From: Hepsetus odoe
Taxonomy: Eukaryota > Chordata > Actinopteri > Characiformes > Hepsetidae
Direction of reading: 5' to 3'
Assembly: GCA_017165825.1 (NCBI GenBank)
Contig: CM029384.1
Location: 2,592,715-2,656,714, forward strand
DNA: 64,000 nucleotides
A model generated the notes under the pieces. The model was not told where the DNA came from, ran no database searches, and saw nothing but the letters and a program-made list of their open reading frames with translations. A program made the translations under genes and the position numbers. Numbering within the stretch: the stretch's first letter is position 1; every line of letters begins with the position of its first letter. Below, one piece after another: positions 24,901-37,100 of the stretch.

Positions 24901-27900
24901 GCAAAAACTGAAGAAATTAAGACAAAAAACTTTTTCACTGCAGCATATATATGCAAGGACAACCTTGGCTTATTTTAATGTGTATGTATAAATGCATATA
25001 TATGTATGTATGCACATCAATATGTTATAAAATGAGCTATGTTGTATATAATTAATAAGTGAATACTAATATTTTTCAATGTACCTTTTTTATTTCCCTT
25101 TTTCCACTTTCATTTTCTCACCTTTTACACATTCAAAGAGTCTTCATCTGAACCTCCCCCTGCTCCTGCGCCACCTTCTCCACCATTTCTTTCTCCCTCT
25201 CCACCAAGTTCCTCCTCCTCCGCTCCATCTCCTCTTCCTCCACCTCCTCTATCTCTTCCGTCTCCTCTTCCTGCACAGGGGGATGAGGAGGAGACCCCAG
25301 AACCTCCACCCTCACCATTCCCTCACCATCGCTCTCACCAAGCACAACTGCCTTCCCAGCCTCAAATACCCTCACCATCACAGCCATCGACAAAATCCCA
25401 GCCTCAGCCACAGGCAGTTCCCCTTCACCACCAGTCTCTCCCGCCCAGCCCTTCTCCTCCTGCTCTCCCTTCTCCATCTCCTCCACCTCCCACACTCCCT
25501 CCTTCAACAACCCCTCCACCCTCTTCCTCTCCTCCTCCTCCAGCCGAGCTGCCCCAGCCTTCCCCTCCCTCGCCCCCCACTCCGGAGGATGCCCCTACAC
25601 CTCAGATCACCTCGCTCCACCTGGCTAAGAAGCAGGACAATGCTGCCATAGCTGGAGAGAGCGAGGAGGAGGACAGTGAGAGCGGTGGTGAGGGAATCTT
25701 CAGAGAAAGGGATGAGTTTGTGGTGCGCACTGAAGATATCGGCACCCTCAAGGTACAGCAGAGTTTGTAACATCTCTGCCATTTGTGCCCATTTATGTGC
25801 TTTAAAATGATAATGTTCCATTATACTGAATTCATGCCAGTTAGAGGAGAAGAATGTGTTAGCTTTAACCTGCAGGACAAGTGTGGCCTAGTATTAGTGA
25901 TGTTTGGAGAGTGACAGTAACAGTTAGAGGAACAAGATTAAATGCAAGTAATATTAGGTTGTTTACTTAATATGATCAGCTACAATGTCTAGGATTTCAG
26001 TAAATCACTGTTTTATCACTTAACCTAGGAAGTGGAGCTTGTAATTGCATCATTTTCAATCTCAAGCTACAAAGTGAATCCTTAGCAACAAGCCTGTTAA
26101 TGTTAGAGTTGTGAGTCATAATGCACTTGAAGTATTAACCTTCCCAAAAAGCTCTCTTTATGTTCAGTGTTAACTAATGTGTATTTTGACCAATCTGTGT
26201 CCAATCTTATTTAGAAGAAAAGATGTACTGTTTATTACTGTCGACAGTTTGGGAAGCAATGTTGATTTGGTATCATACTCTTAACTTGGAGCTAACCCAG
26301 CCACTACAGATGAATCCAGCCACTATGGTTGCACAAGCCAGTGTATTTCTTTGGGCCGGTCCCAAGATAAATGGGGAGGGTTACGTTAAGAAGGGCATCC
26401 GATGTAAAGCCTTTGCCACGGACAAAGAAACATACTTCCATTCTGGATCAGTCGAGTACTGGGTTAACAATGACCGACACCAGTGCTGTTAGCCCAGAGG
26501 GTGCTGGTGGAAATGGCTACTTCTGGTCAAAGGAGAACAAGAATAAGAGAAGGAAGGTATCTGTGGAGGCAGGAGTTTCTGACCAGATTGTTTAACACAA
26601 ATGAAAGGATGCCTGAGGAGGGGAGAAAAAGTGTACTGGTGTTGATTTTCATGGATAAAGTTGATGCGCAAAGCTGTAGTTACTATAGAGGGATAAAAAT
26701 TGATCAGCCACAGTATGAGGTTATGGGAAAGAGTAGTGCAAGATAGGTTAAGAAGTAGGAGTGACGGATGCATTTAAAGTAGAGGTTGGATTACATCATG
26801 GATAAACTCTGAATCTATTCTTGTTTGCAATAGTAATGGACAGGTTCATGGACAAGGTTAGACAGGAGTACTGACAGGAGTACCGATGATGTTTGCTGAT
26901 GATATCGTGATCTGCAGTGAGAGTAGGGTGCAACTTGAGGAGAACCTGGAGGAATGAAAGTGAGAAGGTCAAAGACAGAATACATGAGTGTGAGTGAAAG
27001 GGAGGAAAGTGCAGTGGTTAGGATGGAGGGAGTAGAGGTGACAGAAGTTAAGGAATTTAAATACATGGGAACAACAATTCAGAGTAACGACCAGTGCGGA
27101 AGAGAGGTGAAGAAGAGAGTGTAGGCAGGTTGAGATGGTGAAGAAGAGTGACATGAGTGATCTGTGACAGACGGGTACCAGCAAGAGTGAAAGGAATGAA
27201 TGCAGAAGATGCAGAAGACCATAAAAATTTAAACAGATGGTCCGCTGTGGTGACTCTTAAATGGGATCAGCCGAAAGACTCTTAGTCTGGAGCTGAAAAC
27301 ATCATCTTAACTCAGGGAGTCACAACTGAGAATGTTTAATTTGATGTTGGAGGTTTCTTGCTAGATAAATTGTCTTGGAAGAAACTTACAGATATTGTCG
27401 TAGGTGTATATAAGTTTTCTAAAATATTTTTTCTTCCTATAAAAAATAAAGCCTGCTTACTTGTTGCTAAATAGCTTGATGGCTATCTTTTTATTGCATT
27501 TACAGTTCAATGGCCAATCTATCATTAAAATATCCAGAAGTTTATCTGTGAAAAAGGGAACAATTCTGGTTTCATGTATTTTGAGCGTGGTAAAGGTTAT
27601 GGATAAAAGTGGAAGGTACGTCCACAGTTTGTTAAAGACTACTTCTACAATTACAAGTTACAGATGTGGTCCTCATTCACCCTCAGCAGTGCTAATAAAA
27701 CAGCATGTTAAACGTGCTCCATTAAAAATGTTTTACTATATTTGCCATGGAGCCACAACCAAGGAGACTGCGTGCCTACAGATCAGCTTATTATAACCTG
27801 ATAGTATGATTCCTTTCCCATAAACTCACCCTCGATTCCAGTCCTGATTTGCTTGAAATGTGGATTCTTTTGAACTTTCCTGATTTCGGCTCCAGTCATG

Positions 27901-28490
27901 GCACCTTTCTCTAAATTTAGGTGAGAGAGTGGTTAGCAATAGAAGAATTACATGAGCTGCTATAGCGAGCAGACAATCTACTCTGTTGGCCAAAACAAGT
28001 ACAATGCAAGATGTCCGCCCATCTGCTGTACTGTCTGGGCGTTCAATTGAGTGTTTTCTTGATGCCAATAAAAATGGACATGCCTGGTCACCCAAATTAC
28101 AGTAAAAAAGTGCATTTGTACAGTAGCAGCAAGCAATGACTATTTGTTAACTAATTAAATTATCATTTGATATTGCAACAATTGAACAATTGGGTGAAAA
28201 GAGTGAGACAATGAGGCATTTCAGAATAATAATCCTCATACATCTTGGCTTTAGGAAAAATAAAGGTGAAGCGATGCTCACAGGAATAAAAATAATCTGA
28301 AAATATATATAATTTTAAAGGTGGAAGGAGAAAAGCATTTATGATGTTAGTGTACCTGTAATGTAATGAAAATGAAAGTCCTTTTAAACTGGTTCTTTGG
28401 GTCCATTCATGGTGAAATGCTGATGCAGCCGACCTGTTCACATTGTTCAAGTAAGAATAGAGAGGTTATAATATAAGAGCGTTGTATCTT

Positions 28491-28553
<63 letters not shown>

Positions 28554-31500
28554 TTTTCTAGTTGGCTCTTCAGACTGGCAGAGAACCTCCTCCTATCTGG
28601 AGGGTGCAGAAAGCACTGCTGCAGAAATTCGCCCCTGAGATCAAGGATGGCCAGCGGCAGTTCTGTGCTACTAGCAATGTGAGTGTCACGCACGTTCCCA
28701 CTCTCAATAACCTCCTCCAGCAACCCAGTCAGAGCGGCCCTTTGTCTTCCAAGCGCCTCTACAGTGAATTTGTCCTGCCAGCACAGAAATACTACTACTA
28801 CAACTAATAATAATAATACTAATAATAATTATGTTTCATTTTAAAGGCTTAATAAACCCTGTGTTTTCTTTCTCCCCTTTTTACTCCTATAACATAATGG
28901 CAGTATCTGGGCTACTTTGGAGACGCAAAAATGCGTTATCAGCGCTTGTACGTGAAGTTCTTGGAGAACGTAAATAAGAAGGATTACGTCAGGGTGTGCT
29001 CGCGGAAACCCTGGCACAGAGGTGGAATCGCACTCAGGTGAAAACCAGCAGACTGATTTCTAACTGACTGAATGTGTGAATTAGAATAATCAATGTTATA
29101 ATGCATAAAAATGTTGTAAAGACTTGAAACTGTTATTTTAGCTTTCAAATGACGGTTCAGATGAATAACAGAGCTGTTTTTGTATTACAATGTATTAATG
29201 GTTTCAGTTCAAGTTTAGTGAGATGAATAGCTTTGGTGGCACATCTTTCATAACAAAATGTCCTGATGCAAATGCATATTACACATTTATATATTTAGCT
29301 TTATTTTATAAGTTGTCTCCAGGTTATTGGTATAATTTTCTCCAGTTGCTCAGACAGAGGCATGTTTTTTCCTTTTGCCAGACGCCAATCACTCCCTAAG
29401 CTGACACCCTCTGTCCAAACCCCACCTCGCGCAGAACGAGAGGAGCGAGAAAAAGAGAGAGAGAGACAGCGAGAGAAAGAGCAGCGAGAACAGAGGGAGA
29501 GAGAGAAGGAGAAAGAGAGAGAACGAAAGGAGAGGGAAAGGGAGCGAGAGAAGGAGGCAGAGCAGAGGGAGAAGGAGAGGAGAGAGAAGGAGAAAGAAAG
29601 GGAAAAAGAGCGCGAGAGACAAAAAGAGAGAGAGAGGGAGGAACGGGAGAGGGAAAAACAAAAGGAGAGAGAGCGGGAGAGGGAGAAGCAAAGAGAGAAG
29701 GAGCGAGCAAAAGAAAGGGAAAAGCAAAGGGAGCGAGAGCGAGAAAAGGAGAGGGAAAAACAACGAGAAAGGGAGAAGGAGAAGGAGAGGGAACGAGAGA
29801 AGCAGAGAGAGAAGGAGAAACAGAGGGAGAGGGAGAACCAACGAGAGAAGGAGAAGCAAAGAGAGAGGGAGAGAGAGGATAAGGAGAGAGAGAAGGAGAA
29901 AGAGAGAGAAAAGGAAAAGAAGCTCCAGGAAAGGCAGAATCAGGAGAGGCTGGAGAGGAAAGGGGGTGCGGAGCGAGGGAGGGCGAAGGAGGAGAAGAGA
30001 GGAGGAGCAGGTGAAAGGAGAGCAGAGAGAGCCCGGAGCCGGCCTGTTAAAGTGAAAGCAGAGCCTCCGCCAAAGAAGAGGAAGAAGTGGCTGAAAGAAG
30101 TTCCTGAAGTTCCTTCCTCCGAATCCGACTCATCACCTGCCAGTGAGGATGAAGGTGTGTGTTTGTGCGTGTGCGTGTTGATTAGCGTTAGGGTTGGGTA
30201 AAGGCTTAGGGCCAAAATTAGGGTTGGGTCAGACTATCTTGCTGAACTTCATGCTGTTAATTAACATACAAGAATGCTCACGGATGGACCACAAGGTTGT
30301 GAATTCAAATCCTACCTCCACCACCACTGGGTTCCTGAGCAAGACTCTTAACCCCAAGTTGCTTCAGGGAGACTGTCCCTGTAATTAGAGAATGGAAGCC
30401 CAGATAAGAGCGTCTGCTAAATGCCTTGAATGTAAATGTAAGTTAAAGTGAGTGTCTTGTAGTCTCTGAGACTAAAGTTAGAACCTTAAGCCAGTTCAAC
30501 CCATATAATCATCTCATTGAGTGCCTAATATGAGATGTGTAGGTTCTGTAGTGAAAGTGACTATTTTTGCCGTTGTGAGTACACAGCACAGCACGCAGTG
30601 AACCACAACGAAATGAAACCTCTGCATTTAACCCCATACACACTCACACGGTGATGGGGACGGTACCTTGCTCAAGGGGCAGCTGTAGCAGTGACGGGGA
30701 TGGTACCTTGCTCAAGGGTACCTCAGGGAAACCTACTGGTCTGGGATTCAAGCCAATGACCTTCTGATCCTGGGGCCAACTCCCTAACCACTAGGCCACC
30801 ACTGTCCCTTTCATAACTACCAAGACAACTATCAAGAACTGAACTGTTCAGAGCGAGTATAGAACCACAAGATGAAGCACCTCTGAAGCACCAAGACTCA
30901 CAAAAAGAAAAAATCACTAAAAGCCTGCAAAAGAACCTCTGAGAGGAACTGAGATTGTGAGCCACACTTCTGGTGATTTTTAACTGTGTTAGGCTAACAT
31001 TGCAATCAAGACACATGAACAAAATGATTCCTACATGAAACTAGTCTTCTACAGATTCACCTTTCATAAATTCCACAAAAAATCTTTGAGAATCCTGTAA
31101 CATTGGGGAAGTTTAAGTGAAATATAAATGTACATAGATATTTAAATATATAAATCATTTAATAACATCCTGGGGCAAAGGGACTAGCACATAGTGTTAC
31201 ATTTTCTGTCATTTATTTGCACTTTTCCTCCTCCCCAGCAATATTTAATATATCATTTAAAATGTCTACGTTGTATAAATTATTATTGAATTAAAAGACA
31301 AAAAATGCTCAGGTGTGATCCTAAACTTTGTTCAGTATTGTATTTGCATGTAACTGCATATATAGAATTTCTTCTTCCTTCAGAAGGGCATGTTTTTTCA
31401 TTTCAATCATAAAAAGTTGGCAAATTTACCCTGAATGAAGAAGTTCTAGTTGACGCCACAGCACAGTCTGATGCGTTTGTCAACATTTATTCACCTTTTC

Positions 31501-33351
31501 TTGCAAAGTGTTTAGGGACTAGGCCCCAGGACTGGAAGGTTGTGGGTTTGAATCCCAGACCAGTAGTTTACACTGAGATGCCATTGAGCAAGGTACTGTC
31601 TCCATCACTGCTCCCTTGGCACTTTAAAAAGCTGCCCCCTGCTGCATGTGTGTATGGAGGAAATGCAGAGACTGCATTTTATTGTGGTCCATTTGAGTGT
31701 CCCGCTGTGTTTTAAAGAGCAAAAAGAATCTATTAAATAAAGCTCCTAATACATGTGTGTGCATGTGTGTGTGCGTGTGTGTTTAAACCCTGTTTCTGTA
31801 TCCTCTCAGGCTTAATGCGCAGTGGATTGAACAGCCGAGCGATGCGCGAGATGTTCCGCAGTTATGTGGAAATGCTGGTCAGCACGGCGCTGGACCCCGA
31901 CATGATCCAGGCTTTGGAGGACACTAACGGTGAGTGGGAAGATGCAAAGAGAGAATGATGAAGTGATGAATAAAAAATAGGACAGGATGATGAAACCAGG
32001 ATGGAGAATGAAAAAGTGATGGAGGAGAGTAGAGTAAGTGAGGGTGGAGTGAGGAAGAAAAAATGAGAAGTAAGGCAGAACAAGGAGGAATCTGAAAGAT
32101 GAAAATGAAAGCATGACGATTTCACCAACTGTATTCATGTTGTCATTGTTCCATCCATCAACTATATGAGTCGTCTATCCTGACCAGGGATACAGGGGCG
32201 CCAGAATCTACTCCCATGAGTACCCTGGTTCACACCTAGGGGGGGAAATCAACCTGAACAAGTCACCAGTAATTTGCAGGGCAGACACAAACTTGTCTTT
32301 GGACTGTGGGAAGAAACCAGACCTCCCATGCAGACACAGGAATTACATGCAAACTCTTGGCACCCTGGAAGCCCCAACCAATAACCTTCTCCAGAACCTT
32401 CTCCAAGCGGGATCAGAAAGGGTCTTTAATCACTGTTTCCTAATTGGGTCACTATAACACTATCACAGGGAACAGTCATGCCTCCGAATCACCGTTCCCT
32501 ACAGAAGACTATCATATAGTCTTATCACTGTCCCCCTCAGAGGACACAGGGATTTTTTTAACTACCCTGAATGCCTGAGCCTTGCACGCATTGATTCTAA
32601 CATCTGGCATCTTTCTCTAGATGAGCTTTATCTCCCACCCATGAGAAAGATTGACAGCCTTCTGAACGAACAAAAGCGAAGGTTGCTGCGGAGGGTCAGC
32701 ATGAGTGCTCAGCACCAGGTAATATTCTTCGTTTTTTGAGTCCATAGTATTTTCTGAAGCGCAATGCTTTTGGCTCTCATTTCCCTGGACCTGACCAGAT
32801 TCAGTTTTATTTTTCACAAAGAACCTGTGTTCCTTTGAGCACAGTACAGTTTAGCCCAGATAATCTTCAATATTCAGATTGAAGATTTAGATCATCTAGA
32901 TTAGATTGGGATTGGAGGTGTTAGACTGGAGTCTCAGCAGGATCCGAGATGGAAAACTGCACTAGTGGTCAACACAGGGATGTAGTGTGTGCACACCTTT
33001 AAGGAGACCATTTACACAAAGTCACATGTGGTTTAGGACAAATAATATTTTGCTGTGAGTTACAGAATGATAATAGGGAGCCATTGCAGGCCACCACACT
33101 CTGTATTCTAGACCAGCACTGCTACTCCTTACTGTTTTAGGTCACATCTGCAAATTTGCTCCATGTTCATGAAGAACTTCATGTTGTTTGAGCAGGTTTT
33201 TGGGGATGTGATTACTGTAAATATTTGGTTGTTTGTTTGCAACGTTAGACCCAAAGCTCCTGTTTGTAACCAAACAAGTAAAATTTGACCTGGATGAGCG
33301 ATGTGCAAAAAAGGCAGTCTGAAAAAAGAGAAGGCTGGTGTTTATCTCACT

Positions 33352-33386
<35 letters not shown>

Positions 33387-34058
33387 GTGCAGGAGACGTT
33401 GCACATGTTCCCTCAGATGACCGCTGATGCTCTGGAATCTGGCACAGTGAAAGTGCGCCTCGGAGGAGAGGGTTACAACCGCAAAACCCTGAACCGCGTC
33501 AAAAGGAGCGTTCCTAAGCAACAGGCAAGTACAGTGAGGCTCTACCAAGCCAGCAAAATCTAATGTTACTGTCCGGTCTGAAGCCCTTCCCTTCCTCTGC
33601 ATTCAGTTTATTCCTGATTCGACTCACCTGTCTCCATTTTCCCTTTTGCATTTCTGTGTGCGTAAATTATGGTTCCTTTCTCTTTCCCTTCTTTAGGATA
33701 TGAAGCTCTCAACGGAGATGTGTCGGATCTACAGTCTCTATCACTCTCTCCATCATTATAAATATCACACCTTCCTGCACTGCAAGAAGGAGGTAGAGAT
33801 CTGTCCGTTTCATATAGATCTGCCAAGGAAAAATAATGATGCCGTATTGATGGTCGCTCCATCTGGAGCTTTTTTTTTTTTCTGAAAAAGCAGCTCATTT
33901 CGGTGGACTGCAGATTTTTCTTTTGCTTTTGGAGCTCACTTTTTATTTGATATGAAAATAATCTCAGCTAGAATGAAATAACTGAGAAAAAAATAGAGTT
34001 AAGAGTAACAACACAGAATAATATTTTTCTAATCAGAATAATGATCTAAATCTACATA

Positions 34059-34119
<61 letters not shown>

Positions 34120-37100
34120 ATACTTAATATATACTTTAATATAAATATATAAAACATGCAAATATACTTAAATATAAATATATACTTGTATATTTTGATT
34201 TTAGTTTTTACTTTTAATTACTTTTTTATTGTTCATTTTTCACATGACCTAAGTATATCATTGGGCTCTTCAGATAATTTTCAAAAAACAGATTTGAGTC
34301 CAAGAAGGCTTGATCCGTGGTAAATCTCCTCAGTGTTGACATTCACAATGCCATGTTTCCTCTCATTAGAAAACAACAGAATAAAACTGTCCAACAAGCT
34401 ATGTCCAGCCCAAAGACAAAGCTCACAGGAAGCATAGGTTTAATTACCTTTAATCATCAGGCTCTGCAATACTGCAATATGTGCAGAAGATCATGGGACT
34501 GGGGTATCACGTTTTAATGCAGTATCAAAACCCTGATTTCAGGAATACCAGTCTTGAAAAAAATAAATAAAAACAATTTTTTTTCCCAATTCTTATACAA
34601 ATATTACCACTGAGTAAATATTTTTGCAGAATTTTTTTGGGAGTAATTTGCTTTTTTATTTCCTTTTTTTTTGGAATGTTTTTTTTTCATTGTATTTTGT
34701 AAGGTCTTATTTTAATGTTTTATTGTTGAAACATATTATTATTACTAATAATTAGCAATATTCGTATTTGTATTTTTATCTAAAAAACAAGGAAATGTAA
34801 CATTTCTTACATTTTATGGATGTAACATTGATCTTTAAAGCACCCAAGCATGTGAATTAGACTGGAGTTCAAGGTCAAACTTTAACAAAGAAATTTTAAG
34901 AATAAAAGCCTTTTCTATCAACTGTGCTAAACTTAAACATCAGTATTACAGTATTAACCAGGTTTATTTATTTTTTATTTAGATTTCATTCACAGAAGAA
35001 TTAAAAATATATAAGATAATGGCAATTAAGGCCTCATTAAAGCAATTAATCTAATAGAGGAAATGTAACACGAGAAGAGAAAAGCAGGTTAAAATAAATA
35101 AGAATTAGGAGCTTGTACAGGACAGGAATACAGGCAAGCCAACAGTATATTAAACTGGGCTGAAAGCTGGTCGAACAGGATCATTTTCAGGCTGGAAATG
35201 ATATCTTGTGTTGAAGCTCATCTAATACTCACTGTCGGGAGGAGCATAATATCACTGCCAGCCTTCACCTTAGGTAGGACCTACTGACACTTTCCTAACA
35301 ATGCTATACAGTCATGTGAAAAAATTAGGACACACCATTAAATATTCAGTACTTTATTAAGAAATGTTCACATATCGATGTCTAATCTTGTTTATTTATC
35401 TCTGGTAAAGAAAGTCTTTAATTGCAGGTAAACAACAAAAAATAACCTTGATTTATTCATTCATTCATTCATTCATTATCTGGGCCGCTTGTCCTAAGCA
35501 GGGTCGTGGGGATTTATTCATTAAACAAAAGATAACAACAAAAATGTGTATTCTAACTGAGGGAAAAGTTAGGACACTCTACCCCCTAACAGCTAGTGTT
35601 CCCCCTTTTGCTGAAATAACCGCAGTGAGACACTTCTTGTAGCATCTACCAGTCTCTGATGTCAGTCTGAGGAAAATTCTTTAAGCTCTGAAATGTTTGA
35701 GGGGTTTCTTGCATGTAGAGCCCGTTTCAAGTCACCACACAGCATTTCAATGGGATTAAGATCTGGGCTTTGACTCTGCCAATCCAGGACTCTCTATTTC
35801 TTAGTTTTCAGCCAGCCCTTAGGGGAGTTACTGGGGAGTATGTTTTTGCAGTGAAGACATTGTCGTGTTGCAGGGTCCAGTTCCGCTTCAGCTTAATGTT
35901 CTTACAGATCTCACATGTTCCTCAAGCACCCTCTGATACACAGTAGAATTCATGGTGAATTCTATGATGGTGAGCTGGCCAGGTCCTGCTGCAGCAACGC
36001 ATCCCCATACCATGACACTTCCACCTCCATGTTTCACAGTTGGTATGAGGTTTTTTTCCATGGAATGCCGTATTTGGTTTATGCCAGATATGTCCTCTGT
36101 TCTGGTGTCCAAATAATTCAGTTTTAGACTCATCTGTCCAAACAACATAACTCCAGAAGTCCAGGTTGTCTAGGTTCTCTCTGGCAAACTTTAGTCCGGC
36201 CTTGATGTTTCTTTTAGAGAGCAAAGGTTTCCTCCTTGCGCACCTCAATTGCAAGTTAAAGTTGAGCAGTCTCTTTCTGATTGTAAAGGCACTTTCACAT
36301 AAACAGTTGCAGGAAACTGCTGTAGGTCCTGTGATGACATTGTGGGTTTTTGGAGACTTTTTTTAGCATTTTGCAGTCTGCTCTGGGGTGAACTTGCTTG
36401 GACGGCCAGACCTGGGCATGTTTGAGGGCTGGGCTATAAATGTCTGAGGTTTAAATCAGACAAACCTCCTTCAAAATGCTGAGTAACGATATTCTAATTA
36501 TGTGCAGCTGATGTGCTATGTCTGTGTGTGATTTGAGCCATTTTAATTGGGAAAAAAGGTGGGGGTGTCCTAATTTATTCCTCACCAGAAATTGCATCTT
36601 TAGCTTAGTTGCTTGTTGGAGAAAACAGCTGAAGACAGTCCAGATGGAGTGACCACCAGGTTCTACTTTGAAAAAGAGGAACAACATCAATATAAATCAA
36701 GCTTTAGTAAGAAATAATGATGACAAAAGTTTCCCACTGCAATGTGGGGGTTTGGCAGTTTGTATTCTGCTTGCATTTTGGTCACAATAGTGATAAATGA
36801 TATTTGCATATAATGCAAACAGCCAATCAGAAGTCTGGATTTTGAAAACTCTCAAGTTTTAATATTTGATGTAAGACTGACATGGCAATTCAAACCAACT
36901 TCAAAGAAATTGAGTTTCATGTGAATAAACACAGCCCACGCTGTGATCCTGAATTTTGTACGATAAAATCCAGAGTTGGTCTCACTCCTCTCTCTCTCCA
37001 TCTCTCTCTCAGACGGACAGTATAGAGCAGGCAGCAGAGGATCCCGGTCAGGAGGAGGTGGTCCAGCAGTGTATGGCCAACCAGGGGTGGCTGGAAACCC

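Larger units (their letters stand above)
33793..37012 (+). other. prr12 last intron (3.2 kb)
   Basis: No coding exon is found. It holds a (TATC)n microsatellite (about 34060-34120), AT-rich sequence, and a dead Tc1-like element (about 35308-36590). Confidence 0.6.
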
